In this document: in pieces, positions 18,072-27,488 of the stretch
Layout of the letters: each line of letters starts with the position of its first letter
Position numbering within the stretch: the first letter of the stretch is position 1
From: Gemmatimonadetes bacterium SCN 70-22
Lineage (GTDB): Bacteria > Gemmatimonadota > Gemmatimonadetes > Gemmatimonadales > Gemmatimonadaceae
Length of the DNA stretch: 64,000 nt
Direction: 5' to 3'
Assembly (NCBI GenBank): GCA_001724275.1
Contig: MEDZ01000018.1
Span: 16,665-80,664 of the forward strand
Notes under the pieces: model-generated
What the model was told of the DNA's origin: nothing
The model's input: the letters and a program-made list of their open reading frames with translations, nothing else
Database searches by the model: none
Translations under genes and position numbers: made by a program

Positions 18072-19598
18072 TCAGCCGGCGGGCGCCTCCGACTCGTCGA
18101 GGACGGCGCCGATCGACGGCTCGGGCGCGGGGAGGGCGAAGGTGAAGACGCTCCCGCCCCCCGCGCGCGGTGTATAGGTCAATCGCCCGCCCTGCGCCTC
18201 CGCCAGCGTCTTCGCCATCGGGAGCCCGAGCCCGGCCCCGCCCACGTCGTACAGCACGTTCTTCGAGCGGAAGAACGGGATGAAGATGCGCCCCAGGTCT
18301 TCATCGGCGACCCCGGGCCCGCGGTCGCACACCTCGAGCACGAGTTCCCCGTCGCTCCGGTGCGCGACGAGCTCGATCGGCACGTGCGGCGGTGAGTACT
18401 TCGCCGCGTTGTCGAGGAGGTTGACGAGAACGCGCATCGAGGCCACGAAGTCGAAGCGCCCGACGAGCGGCCCGTCGTCGTCGATCACGATGCGGTGCAG
18501 GCGTCGCTCCCCCAGCAAGGGGGCGAGCTGCCGCACGGCGGCGCCGACCAGGTCCTCGAGCGTGTTCACGTCCATGTGGACCGTCAGCTCGCCGGCCCGG
18601 GCGCGCGAGAGGTCCAGGAGGTCGCCCACCATGCGCGACAGGCGATCGGCTTCCTCCTCGATCTGGCGCGCCCCCGCATCACCGCGGCGCGCGAGCGATG
18701 CCGCGAGCAGCTTGATCGTCGTGAGCGGCGTGCGCAGGTCGTGGGACACGGAGGCGAGCACCATGTCCTTCATGCGCGCGGCCTCTCGCAGCGCCTCCGC
18801 GTGCGCCGCGTCGGCCGCCAGCCGCATGCGATCCAGCCCGAGCGCCGCATACTGGGCCAGCGCCTGCAGCGTGGCGGCCCTCGTCCCCACGAGCGCCTCG
18901 TGGTTCACCCCGTCCACCCGCAACTCGCCGATCCGGACGCCGTCCGCCTGCAGCGGGAAGGTCAGTGATTGCAGCTGACCGAGCTCGGTGTCGACCGGGA
19001 TGGCCGGCGCTCGCGTGGTGACCAGCGCCACTTCCTCGCCCTCCCCGTCGCCGCCTCCCCGGCTGATCCGGCATCGCTCGGCCCCCAGCAGTTCGCACGT
19101 CGCCGCCGCGACCCGCTGCAGCGCCGCCGACTGGCTTTCGGCGGACAACATCTCCGCCCCCAGGTCGGCCATCCGTTGCACCTCGGTGCTCCGCCGCCGC
19201 GCCAGCTCGGCCTCGCGCTTGGCCCGCGCCAGGAGCCGCGTGGAGACCGCCGCCGTCACGAGGAACGCCACCATGACGGTGATGTCGTGCGGCTTGCCGA
19301 GACTGAACGTCCCGAACGGGCGCTGGAAGACGATGTCGATCGCCACGAAGCCGAGCGTGGCGAGGAAGAACCCGAGCCGTTCACCCCCGAACGAGCTGGC
19401 CACGAGCACGAGCAGGAGCATCGGGAGGACGACGTGGACCTCGTCGACCGTCGCGCGGTGCGGCGCCATGACCGCCACGAAGACGACCATCGCGGCGGTC
19501 CACACCAGCCAGGCGAACAGCGGCTCCTCACGAAGTCGGCGCGCCAGGCGCAGCCATCCGGCCCGGCTCCCCTCCCGTGCCGCGCCCTCGTGGTTCAT
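18072..19598 (-). CDS. Sensor histidine kinase, KdpD C-terminal-like
   Basis: A 508-residue membrane kinase. Four TM helices (about residues 25-125, DUF4118-like as in the KdpD membrane part) are followed by a coiled region, a GAF-like domain (about 150-255), the phospho-acceptor SVSHDLRTPLTTIK near residue 285, and an ATPase domain with NLLDNAAKYSP, DRGPGV and GAGLGLPMAK. The N-terminal UspA-like and nucleotide-binding sensor of full KdpD is absent. It starts 4 bases after the stop of the regulator gene, with TGAGGGG as an overlapping ribosome binding site, so the two are co-translated. The signal is unknown; no kdpFABC genes are near. Confidence 0.9.
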   Translation of the reverse strand: MNHEGAAREGSRAGWLRLARRLREEPLFAWLVWTAAMVVFVAVMAPHRATVDEVHVVLPMLLLVLVASSFGGERLGFFLATLGFVAIDIVFQRPFGTFSLGKPHDITVMVAFLVTAAVSTRLLARAKREAELARRRSTEVQRMADLGAEMLSAESQSAALQRVAAATCELLGAERCRISRGGGDGEGEEVALVTTRAPAIPVDTELGQLQSLTFPLQADGVRIGELRVDGVNHEALVGTRAATLQALAQYAALGLDRMRLAADAAHAEALREAARMKDMVLASVSHDLRTPLTTIKLLAASLARRGDAGARQIEEEADRLSRMVGDLLDLSRARAGELTVHMDVNTLEDLVGAAVRQLAPLLGERRLHRIVIDDDGPLVGRFDFVASMRVLVNLLDNAAKYSPPHVPIELVAHRSDGELVLEVCDRGPGVADEDLGRIFIPFFRSKNVLYDVGGAGLGLPMAKTLAEAQGGRLTYTPRAGGGSVFTFALPAPEPSIGAVLDESEAPAG

Positions 19599-19602
19599 CC
19601 CC

Positions 19603-20358
19603 TCACGACAGCGCGCGCGGAATCTCGAAGCGATACCCCACGCCGGGTTCGGTCACGATGAGCTGCGGCGCCGAGGGGTCGGGCTCGATCTTCTTGCGCA
19701 GCGCGGTGATGAAGACCCGCAGGTACTGTGACGCATTGCCATGCGACCGCGCCCAGACGGCGTCGAACAGCTGGCGGTGCGTGAGCGTACGCCCCGCCTG
19801 CGTGGCCATGGTCCGTAGCAGTGACCACTCCAGCGGGGTCAGGTGGATCCGCTCCCCATCCCGGAAGGCACCGCGCCGATGAAAATCGATCTCGATGGCC
19901 CCCGCGCGGATGACCGCCGGCAGCTCGTTCTCCGAGACGGCCGCCCGACGCAGGTGGGCGCGCACGCGCGCCACCAGCTCCGCCCCCCCGAACGGCTTCG
20001 TGAGATAGTCGTCCGCCCCCAGGTCCAGGAGGCGCACCTTCTCGGCCTCGGAGTGCCGCGCCGACAAGACCACGATGGGGACCTGGCTCCAGGCCCGCAG
20101 TTCGCGGCACACGACGTCGCCCCCGAGGTCCGGGAGCCCGATGTCGAGGATGACCAGGTCCGGGCTCCGGGACGCGGCGAGGGAAAGCCCCTCCCCGCCC
20201 GACGCGGCGGAGATCACTCGCGCCCCTCGCTCCTCCAGCATCTGGGCAAGTGCCCGCCGGATCTGGGGTTCGTCGTCGATGATGAGGACGAGCGCGTCGA
20301 TCTGCTCGAGGGGAACCACGAAAAGTTGATGCCCGATGGGCGTAGCGGTGGCTGTCAT
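19603..20358 (-). CDS. OmpR/KdpE-family response regulator
   Basis: A 251-residue protein from the ATG at 20358. Receiver domain (about 20-135) with the acidic pair DD of LIIDDEPQ, phospho-acceptor Asp in LVILDIGLPD and Lys in LTKPFGG; then a winged-helix DNA-binding domain (about 155-245) ending GVGYRFEIP. This layout and the partner kinase match KdpE, which in other bacteria controls potassium uptake genes, but the targets here cannot be read. It is the first gene of the regulator-kinase pair. An ATG seven codons upstream is possible but adds no conserved residues. Confidence 0.9.
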   Translation of the reverse strand: MTATATPIGHQLFVVPLEQIDALVLIIDDEPQIRRALAQMLEERGARVISAASGGEGLSLAASRSPDLVILDIGLPDLGGDVVCRELRAWSQVPIVVLSARHSEAEKVRLLDLGADDYLTKPFGGAELVARVRAHLRRAAVSENELPAVIRAGAIEIDFHRRGAFRDGERIHLTPLEWSLLRTMATQAGRTLTHRQLFDAVWARSHGNASQYLRVFITALRKKIEPDPSAPQLIVTEPGVGYRFEIPRALS

Positions 20359-20449
20359 GACGTTTAGTCTGTCACGCAAATCCTTGCAGCAACATTACAC
20401 CAAACCGCGACACCCGGCGAGCGCCCCCCCCGGACCGCCCCGACGCCCC

Positions 20450-22486
20450 CTATTTTCGGCGGACCAGCGTCAGGATCGTGTACGTCGCCACGAGCTCCGC
20501 ATCCTGGTTCGACACGTTCACGTCCCACGCCACCACCCCCTGCGGCACGCCGTCCGCCGGCGTCTCCTTCACCGTCTTCTGCTTGCAGGTGAGCTTGGCC
20601 TGGATGGTATCGCCCGCGTAGACCGGCTTGGTGAAGCGGAGCCCCTCCATCCCGTAATTGGCGATGACCGGTCCCGGCGCCGGGTCCACGAAGAGTCCCG
20701 CCGCGGCCGCGATGACGAAGTACCCGTGCGCCACCCGGCGCCCGAACATCGACTCCCGAGCCGCGATCTCGTCCATGTGGGCGTAGAAGTGATCGCCGCT
20801 CAGGCAGGCGAAGTTGACGATGTCGGCCTCCGTCACGGTTCGCCGGTGGGTCGTGTAGGTCTCGCCGATGGCCAGCTCCTCGAAGTACTTGCGGAATGGG
20901 TGAATCCGGTCGCTCGGCTGGTCGGCGCCGGCGATCCACTCGTTGGTGATGCGGGTGATCGTCTGCGGCGCCCCCTGCACCGCGGTGCGCTGCATGTAGT
21001 GCATGACCCCGCGCACCCCTCCCAGCTCCTCGCCGCCGCCGGCGCGTCCCGGCCCACCGTGCACGAGGTGCGGGAGCGGCGAGCCGTGACCCGTCGCCTC
21101 CTTGGCACTGTGGCGGTTCATGACGTAGAGCCGCCCGTGGTAGGCCGCCGTGCCGAGGACCACGTCCCGGGCCACGTCGTCATCGGCGGTGAAGAGGGAG
21201 CCGCAGAGCGACCCCTTCCCCAGGCGCGCCAGGGCGATGGCGTCGCCCACGGTGGCGTACGGCATCACCGTGTTCACCGGCCCGAAGGCTTCGATCTCGT
21301 GCGGCGCGGGGTTGGCGAACGGATCGTTGCAGGCGAGGAGGGTGATGGGATAGAACGCCCCCTTCGACGCATCGGCGTTGACCAAGCCCTGCACCTCGCC
21401 GCCGCCGAAGACCACCTCGGCCCCCGACTGGATCGCCTCCGCCGCCTTGCGCACCTCGCGCACCTGCGCGCGCCCGGCGAGGGGGCCCATCTTCACCCCC
21501 TCCGCCGAGGGATCCCCCACCTTCACGTCGCCCAGACGCTTCCTTAGCGCGGCGACCACGTCCTCCATCACGTTCTCTGGGACGATCGTGCGCCGGATCG
21601 CGGTGCACTTCTGTCCGGCCTTGCTCGTCATCTCGCGTACGACCTCCTTGACGAAGAGGTCGAACTCGTCGGTGCCGGGGACGGCATCGGGGCCCAGGAT
21701 CGAGCAGTTGAGTGAGTCGGCCTCCATGTTGAAGCGCACCGCGTTGCCGACAATGCGCTTCGACTCCTTGAGCATGCGCCCGGTGGACGCCGACCCGGTG
21801 AAGGCGACGGCGTCCTGGCACTCCAGGTGATCGAGGAGGTCACCGGCGCTCCCGCAGATGAGCTGCACGGCCCCCTCGGGGAGGATCCTCGACTCGAGCA
21901 TCATCCGGAACGCGGCCTCCGTCAGGAAGGAGGTCAGCGTGGCCGGCTTCACGATGCAGGGGACCCCCGCCAGGAGCGACGGCGCCATCTTCTCCATCAT
22001 CCCCCACACCGGGAAGTTGAAGGCGTTGATGTGCACCGCGACCCCTTCGAGGGGGACGCAGACGTGGCGCCCCACGAACGTTCCGTTCTTGGAGATCGCC
22101 TCGGGCGCGCCGTCCACGAAGAACGTCTCGTTGGGGAACTCGCGGCGCCCCTTGCTGGCGTAGACGAAGAACGTCCCGATCCCGCCGTCGATATCGATCC
22201 AGGAATCGCCCTTCGTCGCCCCGGTCGCCGTGGAGAGCGCGTACAACGCATCCTTTCGCTCCGAGAGATACCTGGCCATCTCCTTGAGCATCAGCGCACG
22301 CTGGTGGAACGTCATCCGCCGCAGCTTGGGACCGCCGACCGACCGCGCGTAGTCGAGCATCGCCTTGAAGTCGAGCCCTGCGCTGCTCGCTTCGGCCACC
22401 TTCTCCCCGGTGACGGCGTGGAAGAGGTCGGTGCCGGCACTGGTGCCCAGCACCCACTGGCCGAGGGCGTAGTTCTGGAGTCGCAT
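20450..22486 (-). CDS. paaZ: PaaZ: oxepin-CoA hydrolase / 3-oxo-5,6-dehydrosuberyl-CoA semialdehyde dehydrogenase
   Basis: A 678-residue bifunctional enzyme of phenylacetate breakdown that opens the oxepin-CoA ring and oxidises the resulting aldehyde. Residues 1-520 form an aldehyde dehydrogenase with catalytic Cys near 294 (GQKCTAIRR) and the general-base region FNMEADSLN. Residues about 540-678 form a MaoC-type hydratase with the catalytic Asp/His pair in LSGDHFYAH near 565. Length matches the family. The start codon begins the typical MRLQNYALGQW. It lies apart from the other paa genes, beyond ggt and a small membrane protein gene on the other strand, and is followed on its own strand by the response regulator. 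Confidence 0.94.
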   Translation of the reverse strand: MRLQNYALGQWVLGTSAGTDLFHAVTGEKVAEASSAGLDFKAMLDYARSVGGPKLRRMTFHQRALMLKEMARYLSERKDALYALSTATGATKGDSWIDIDGGIGTFFVYASKGRREFPNETFFVDGAPEAISKNGTFVGRHVCVPLEGVAVHINAFNFPVWGMMEKMAPSLLAGVPCIVKPATLTSFLTEAAFRMMLESRILPEGAVQLICGSAGDLLDHLECQDAVAFTGSASTGRMLKESKRIVGNAVRFNMEADSLNCSILGPDAVPGTDEFDLFVKEVVREMTSKAGQKCTAIRRTIVPENVMEDVVAALRKRLGDVKVGDPSAEGVKMGPLAGRAQVREVRKAAEAIQSGAEVVFGGGEVQGLVNADASKGAFYPITLLACNDPFANPAPHEIEAFGPVNTVMPYATVGDAIALARLGKGSLCGSLFTADDDVARDVVLGTAAYHGRLYVMNRHSAKEATGHGSPLPHLVHGGPGRAGGGEELGGVRGVMHYMQRTAVQGAPQTITRITNEWIAGADQPSDRIHPFRKYFEELAIGETYTTHRRTVTEADIVNFACLSGDHFYAHMDEIAARESMFGRRVAHGYFVIAAAAGLFVDPAPGPVIANYGMEGLRFTKPVYAGDTIQAKLTCKQKTVKETPADGVPQGVVAWDVNVSNQDAELVATYTILTLVRRK

Positions 22487-22714
22487 GAGAGGTCTGGACG
22501 ATATGGGGGAGCGGCGCCGGGGCGCCGGCGGGAAAGGTAATCCCTCGTCCTGGCCGGTTGGCGGCCCGGGCCGTGCGGGTTTCCAGCACGGGGCCGTCCG
22601 TGGTTCGCTCTTTACACCCCGACGCCCCGCGCCAAGCGTAGGAGGGCGGCGTCTCCAGCCGGAGGCGTCCGACCGCAGGGATGCCGCTGCACGCTCACCT
22701 TCGCAGGAGGAGCC

Positions 22715-23239
22715 ATGCTGAGTCGTCATCCACTTCGCGAGGGCGTGCTTGCCGGCACGCTCGGGGCCACCGCGATCGCCGTGTGGACCTTCGCGATCGA
22801 CGCGCTCACCGACCGCATCGGCGTGACCGCCGCCCTGCTCGGCGCCTGGATCTATCAGGCGTTAGGTCTCGGCTTCGGGGGGCGTGGCTTCCCGGCTCAC
22901 GTGGTCACCTGGCTGGTCGCGCTGTTCATCGGCGTCACCATCATCGGCGTCGTGGCCAGCTACCTGTACAACGGTGCCGAGCGCAAGCCGTCGCTGGCCT
23001 TCGGCCTCATCATGCTGCTCCTGGTGCTCGAGTTGATCCTCCTCAACCTCACGGGACTCGCGTCGCAGAACCCGATCTTCGGGGGGCGGGCGTGGATCTA
23101 CGGGCTCGTCGGGAACATTCTCGGCGCGGTCGTGATGGGGCGCTTCCTGTGGCGCTCGCATCACCCCGAGGCGCTCTGGGACTGGGAGCACGCCAACGAC
23201 GAGCACTTCCACCAGGCGGGCGGGGCACGCAAGGCCTGA
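22715..23239 (+). CDS. Four-TM membrane protein of unknown function
   Basis: A 174-residue protein with an excellent ribosome binding site (AGGAGG, 5 bases from the ATG). Hydrophobic segments lie near residues 10-30, 38-58, 64-85, 92-115 and possibly 125-143; the C-terminus is polar and His-rich (WDWEHANDEHFHQ). I do not recognise a family. It is divergent from paaZ (228-base gap) and lies 102 bases before ggt on the same strand. Confidence 0.7.
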   Translation: MLSRHPLREGVLAGTLGATAIAVWTFAIDALTDRIGVTAALLGAWIYQALGLGFGGRGFPAHVVTWLVALFIGVTIIGVVASYLYNGAERKPSLAFGLIMLLLVLELILLNLTGLASQNPIFGGRAWIYGLVGNILGAVVMGRFLWRSHHPEALWDWEHANDEHFHQAGGARKA

Positions 23240-23341
23240 TCGCGTCCCCGGGACACGCGAACAGGAGACGGGGGGTGGCCTCGGGCCGCCTCCCCTCGCG
23301 CGTGGGTGGCCAGCGTCGCGGCCGGGCGATATCGTCCCGCC

Positions 23342-25156
23342 ATGCCGACGCCCCCCCTCCATGCCGCCCGCGAGCGCGCCCTTCACGCCGTGCCTCGCCC
23401 CCGTCGCCGCACCATGATCCTGGCGCTCCTCCTCCTCGCCTGCGCCTCGCCTGCTGGAGGGGTCGCGGCGCAATCGACGGTACGTGCCGGTACCGCAATT
23501 CCTCCCGAAGGCGTGGGCGCCGTCGCCTCGCGGCGTGGGATGGTGGTCTCGGTGTCGGACATCGCGTCGGACATCGGTGCCTCGGTCCTCGCCCGCGGCG
23601 GCAATGCGGTCGACGCCGCGGTGGCCACCGCCTTCGCCCTGGCGGTCACCCATCCGTCGGCGGGGAACATCGGCGGGGGAGGCTTCATGGTGGTGCGGAT
23701 GGCAAACGGCGAGGCGACCACCTTCGACTTCCGCGAGAAGGCGCCGCTGAGCGCGACGCCGACGATGATGCTCGACCCTGACGGCTCCATCGCGTACGCG
23801 CGTACGGATTCGGGGTGGCTGGCCCCCGGTGTTCCGGGGACGGTGCGCGGGATGGAGCTGGCGCACCGCAAGCTCGGGAAGCTCCCGTGGCGCGATGTCG
23901 TCCTCCCCGCGGCGCAGCTGGCCCGTCGCGGCTTCCCGTTGTCCAGGGCGCTCGCCGAGGAGCTCAACCGCGAACTGAAGACGACGTTCGCTCCCTTTCC
24001 CGCATCGGTCGCCACGTACGGCAGGGCCGGGGGGCAGCCATGGCGCGCCGGGGATCGCCTGCGCCTCCCCGACCTGGCGCGCTCGCTGCGGGCCATCGCC
24101 GACAGCGGGGCCGACGCCTTCTACACCGGGTGGATCGCCGACTCGATCGCCGAGCAGATGCGAGCACACGGTGGCGCCATCACCAGGCGCGACCTGGCGG
24201 AGTACCAGGCGGTCGAGCGCGCCCCGCTGCGCGGGACGTACCTGGGACACGAGATCGTCGCCATGGGGCCGCCGAGCTCCGGAGGAGTGGTGCTGATCGA
24301 GACGCTGAACCAGCTGGAGGCGCTGACCGCCGAGCGATTTGCGCGCACGTCGAGCGACTGGTTGCACCTGCGCATCGAGGCGGCACGCCGAGCTTACCTG
24401 GACCGGGCGCGCTATCTCGGGGATCCCGACTTCGGGGCCGTCCCGGTGGAGCGCCTGACCTCGAGGGCATATGCCGATTCGCTGGCACGCAGCATCGACC
24501 CCGGCCGCGCCTCGAGCTCGGTGACGCTGGGCGGGGCGCTCGTCGCGCCGGCCGAACCGACGGAGACGACGCACTATTCGGTGGTGGACGCGGCGGGGAA
24601 CGCGGTCGCCGTGACGTACACCCTGGAGGGCGGGTACGGCTCAGGGGTGGTCGTGCGGGGGGCGGGCTTCCTGCTCAACAACGAGATGGGAGACTTCAAC
24701 AAGAAGCCCGGCTACACCTCCACGCGCGGTGACATCGGGACGCCGCCTAACGTGATCGCCCCCGGCAAGCGCATGCTCTCCTCGATGACGCCGACGATCG
24801 TCGCCCGAAACGGCGAGCTCCTGCTCGTCACGGGCTCCCCCGGCGGGCGCACCATTCCGAACACCGTCATCGACGTGGTGCTCGGCGTGGTCGCCTTCAG
24901 GCTTCCCCTCCGCGCCGCGGTCGACGCTCCGCGCGTGCACCACCAGTGGCTCCCCGACGAGGTGCGCTACGAGGAGGGGGCCATCCCGGCCGACGCGCGC
25001 GCCGAGTTGGAGGGGATGGGACACGTCCTGCGTGGCACGCCGACCCGCTCGCAGGGCGATGCGCACAGCATCTGGTACGATGCGAAGACGCGGACATCGT
25101 ACGGCGTCAACGACCGGCGTTCGCCGGACTCCAAGGCGAGCGCACCGACGAAATAG
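23342..25156 (+). CDS. ggt: Exported gamma-glutamyltransferase
   Basis: A 604-residue Ntn-hydrolase precursor that would cleave gamma-glutamyl bonds such as those of glutathione outside the inner membrane. From the ATG at 23342 it has a basic n-region, a hydrophobic core (MILALLLLACASPAGG) and a cleavage site near residue 45; an ATG at 23414 would give a more compact signal. Family motifs: GGNAVDAAVATAFAL, NIGGGGFMV, the processing site with catalytic Thr in TTHYSVVD, and GSPGGRTIPNTV. The stop codon is followed at once by an array of 8-bp repeats shared with the 3' end of three other genes. Confidence 0.9.
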   Translation: MPTPPLHAARERALHAVPRPRRRTMILALLLLACASPAGGVAAQSTVRAGTAIPPEGVGAVASRRGMVVSVSDIASDIGASVLARGGNAVDAAVATAFALAVTHPSAGNIGGGGFMVVRMANGEATTFDFREKAPLSATPTMMLDPDGSIAYARTDSGWLAPGVPGTVRGMELAHRKLGKLPWRDVVLPAAQLARRGFPLSRALAEELNRELKTTFAPFPASVATYGRAGGQPWRAGDRLRLPDLARSLRAIADSGADAFYTGWIADSIAEQMRAHGGAITRRDLAEYQAVERAPLRGTYLGHEIVAMGPPSSGGVVLIETLNQLEALTAERFARTSSDWLHLRIEAARRAYLDRARYLGDPDFGAVPVERLTSRAYADSLARSIDPGRASSSVTLGGALVAPAEPTETTHYSVVDAAGNAVAVTYTLEGGYGSGVVVRGAGFLLNNEMGDFNKKPGYTSTRGDIGTPPNVIAPGKRMLSSMTPTIVARNGELLLVTGSPGGRTIPNTVIDVVLGVVAFRLPLRAAVDAPRVHHQWLPDEVRYEEGAIPADARAELEGMGHVLRGTPTRSQGDAHSIWYDAKTRTSYGVNDRRSPDSKASAPTK

Positions 25157-25219
25157 AAGACGAGAAGACGAGAAGACGAGAAGACGAGAAGAGGAGAAGA
25201 CGAGAAGACGAGACGACGA
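25156..25219 (+). repeat. GAAGACGA array, 8 units, after ggt
   Basis: Eight consecutive 8-bp units of GAAGACGA begin on the last base of the ggt stop codon. Units 5 and 8 carry one substitution each. The array fills almost all of the space between the convergent genes ggt and paaY. Related arrays follow paaB, hmgA and hppD. Confidence 0.92.
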
Positions 25220-25226
25220 GACGGGG

Positions 25227-25823
25227 CTACTCCTTCGTCCGGCTCCAGGGCTTGAGCGCGGGGAAGGCGCGCATCCCCCAGCCCGGGGGCTTCTCGTGCA
25301 GGGGGTCGGCCGCCTCCAGCGTGGCGTGCAGCTGGGCGGGGAGCGCCTGGTAGAGCGCCGTCCCCTCGCTCTTCCACGCCAGCATCTCGTCGGAGACATC
25401 CTTGACCACCCGGGCCGGGTTCCCCACCACGACCTTGCGCTCGGGGACCTGCATCTCGGCGGGGACGAAGCAGAGGGCGCCCACGATGCACCCGGCGCCG
25501 ATGACGACATGGTCCATGACGACCGCGTTCATCCCGACCAGGGCGTTGCGCCCGATGCGGGCCCCGTGGATCACCGCCCCGTGCCCGATGTGCGCGCCGT
25601 CCTCGAGGACGACGGTGACGCCGGGGAACATGTGCACCGTGCAATTCTCCTGCACGTTGCACCCGTGGCCGACCTCGATCGCCCCCCAGTCGCCGCGGAG
25701 GGCCGCGCCGGGGCCGATGTAGACGTCGCGTCCGATGGTCACCTGGCCGGTGATCACCGCCTGCGGGTGGACGAATGCCGACGGGTGGACGACAGGGGTC
25801 ACGCCGTTGAAGCGGTAGATCAT
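25227..25823 (-). CDS. paaY: PaaY: hexapeptide-repeat thioesterase / gamma-carbonic anhydrase-like protein
   Basis: A 198-residue left-handed beta-helix protein. Hexapeptide repeats run from about residue 13 to 140 (VVHPSAFVHPQAVITG..., IGPGAALRGDWGAIEVG, GAHIGHGAVIHGARIG), with the gamma-carbonic anhydrase metal-site pattern (H in CTVHMFPG, and HIGHGAVIH). The C-terminal helix region is PaaY-like. In other bacteria PaaY clears a dead-end tropone-type CoA ester made during phenylacetate breakdown. It starts 2 bases after the paaJ stop, as last gene of the paaG-H-I-J-Y run. Confidence 0.9.
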   Translation of the reverse strand: MIYRFNGVTPVVHPSAFVHPQAVITGQVTIGRDVYIGPGAALRGDWGAIEVGHGCNVQENCTVHMFPGVTVVLEDGAHIGHGAVIHGARIGRNALVGMNAVVMDHVVIGAGCIVGALCFVPAEMQVPERKVVVGNPARVVKDVSDEMLAWKSEGTALYQALPAQLHATLEAADPLHEKPPGWGMRAFPALKPWSRTKE

Positions 25824-25825
25824 CT

Positions 25826-27040
25826 CTACGCGCGCTCCAGGATCATGGCGAAGCCCTGTCCCACGCCGATGCACATGGTGCACAGCGCGTAGCGCTTCCC
25901 CGTGCGTTGCAGCTCGCGGGTGGCGGTGAGGGCGAGGCGCGCCCCCGACATCCCCAGCGGGTGCCCCAGCGCGATCGCCCCCCCGTTCGGGTTCACGCGC
26001 GGATCGTCGTCGGCCACCCCGAGCTCGCGCAGGCACGCCAGCGACTGCGCGGCGAACGCCTCGTTGAGCTCGATGATGTCCATGTCGTCCATGGTCAGCC
26101 CCGAGCGCTGCATCACCAGCCGGGTCGCCGGGACGGGGCCGATCCCCATGATGCGCGGCTCCACGCCGGCGGCCGCGCTGGCCACGATGCGCGCCAACGG
26201 GGCCAGCCCCTCCTGCTTGAGCGCCGGTTCCGACGCGATCATCAGCGCGCACGCGCCATCGTTGATCCCCGACGAGTTCCCCGCCGTCACCGATCCCTTG
26301 CCATCGGTGCGGAAGGCGGGCCGCAGCCGGGCCAACCCCTCGAGCGTGGTGTCGGGGCGGAGGAACTCGTCCGCGCTCACCTCCACCGTCGTCCCCTTCT
26401 TCGCTCCCGGGACCGGCACCGCGACGATCTCGCTGGCCAGGCGCCCCGAGGCGCGCGCCGCTGCCGCCTTCTGCTGTGAGCGCAGCGCGAAGGCATCCTG
26501 GTCCTCACGCGAGACCTTCCACTGCTCGGCCACGTGCTCCGCCGTCTGCCCCATCGAGTCGACGCCGTACTGCTCGCGCATGGCCGGATTCACGAAGCGC
26601 CATCCCAAGGCGGTGTCGAAGAGCTGGGCGTCGCGGGCGAAGGGGGTCGCCCCCTTGGACAGCACGTACGGGGCGCGCGACATGCTCTCCACGCCGCCGG
26701 CCACGTAGAGGTCGCCCTCGGCGAGGCGCACCGCCCGCGCCGCACTCGCCACCGCGCTCAATCCCGAGGCACACAGCCGGTTCACCGTCTCGCCGGGGAC
26801 GGTCACGGGGAGCCCCGCCAGCAGCAACGCCATGCGGGCCACGTTGCGGTTGTCCTCCCCCGCCTGGTTGGCGCAACCGAAGATGACGTCGGCGACCTTC
26901 TCCCCCTCCACCCGCTCCACGCGGCGCAGGAGCTCGCGGATGGTCAGCGCCGCCAGGTCGTCCGGGCGCGCGCCGCTCAGGGCGCCAGCAAAGGAGCCGA
27001 TCGGCGTCCGCACGCCGTCGACGATGTAGGCATCACGCAT
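25826..27040 (-). CDS. paaJ: PaaJ: 3-oxoadipyl-CoA / 3-oxo-5,6-dehydrosuberyl-CoA thiolase
   Basis: A 404-residue thiolase. The acyl-accepting Cys is in RLCASGLSAV (near residue 90), NEAFAAQ and GGAIALGHPLGMSG carry the catalytic His region, and CTMCIGVGQG holds the second Cys. It would perform the two thiolytic steps of the phenylacetate route that release acetyl-CoA and finally succinyl-CoA. The start overlaps the end of paaI by 8 bases. Close relatives (PcaF) act on the same 3-oxoadipyl-CoA, but the neighbours point to PaaJ. Confidence 0.92.
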   Translation of the reverse strand: MRDAYIVDGVRTPIGSFAGALSGARPDDLAALTIRELLRRVERVEGEKVADVIFGCANQAGEDNRNVARMALLLAGLPVTVPGETVNRLCASGLSAVASAARAVRLAEGDLYVAGGVESMSRAPYVLSKGATPFARDAQLFDTALGWRFVNPAMREQYGVDSMGQTAEHVAEQWKVSREDQDAFALRSQQKAAAARASGRLASEIVAVPVPGAKKGTTVEVSADEFLRPDTTLEGLARLRPAFRTDGKGSVTAGNSSGINDGACALMIASEPALKQEGLAPLARIVASAAAGVEPRIMGIGPVPATRLVMQRSGLTMDDMDIIELNEAFAAQSLACLRELGVADDDPRVNPNGGAIALGHPLGMSGARLALTATRELQRTGKRYALCTMCIGVGQGFAMILERA

Positions 27041-27488
27041 GTCGGGTCTCGTCCGGGAAGTGGGGACGCGACGTGCGGTACGCGGTCCCCTTGAAGAGCG
27101 CCACCACCACCCCCGCCTGGTTGGTGACGACGACGCGGTAGTACCCCAGCCGGTGGGACGACGCCTCCTCTTCCGCCACCGCGGTGAGGACGTCGCCCGG
27201 GTGGATCGCCGCCGGGTAGGTGATGGTGTTGTCCACGGCCACGGTGACGGTGCCGTGCGTGTTGCAGGCGAAGGCGAAGGCCGAGTCGGCCAGCGAGAAG
27301 GCGACGCCCCCGTGGGCCACCCCGAACCCGTTCACCATCTCCGGACGCACCGTCATGCGACAGGTCGCACGGCGCGGGGCGATCGCGACGACCTCCAGCC
27401 CCAGCCAGCGGCTCAGCGCATCGGAGGCGAGCATCCGCCGCACCACCCGCTCGGCGAGATGCTGCGGATCGTTGGCGCCCCCGCTCAC
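27033..27488 (-). CDS. paaI: PaaI: hotdog-fold acyl-CoA thioesterase
   Basis: A 151-residue hotdog thioesterase. The GTG at 27488 is chosen because it overlaps the paaH stop as GTGTGA, a common coupling arrangement. Visible family residues: NGFGVAHGGVAFSLADSAFAFACNTHG, where Asn and Asp line the active site, and the late RTSRPH. PaaI hydrolyses CoA esters of phenylacetate breakdown that would otherwise trap CoA. The end overlaps paaJ by 8 bases. Confidence 0.9.
   Translation of the reverse strand: MSGGANDPQHLAERVVRRMLASDALSRWLGLEVVAIAPRRATCRMTVRPEMVNGFGVAHGGVAFSLADSAFAFACNTHGTVTVAVDNTITYPAAIHPGDVLTAVAEEEASSHRLGYYRVVVTNQAGVVVALFKGTAYRTSRPHFPDETRHA

Noticed and set aside
25156..25219. CRISPR-like array
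   Set aside because: The 8-bp units are directly adjacent with no spacers, and no cas gene is near.
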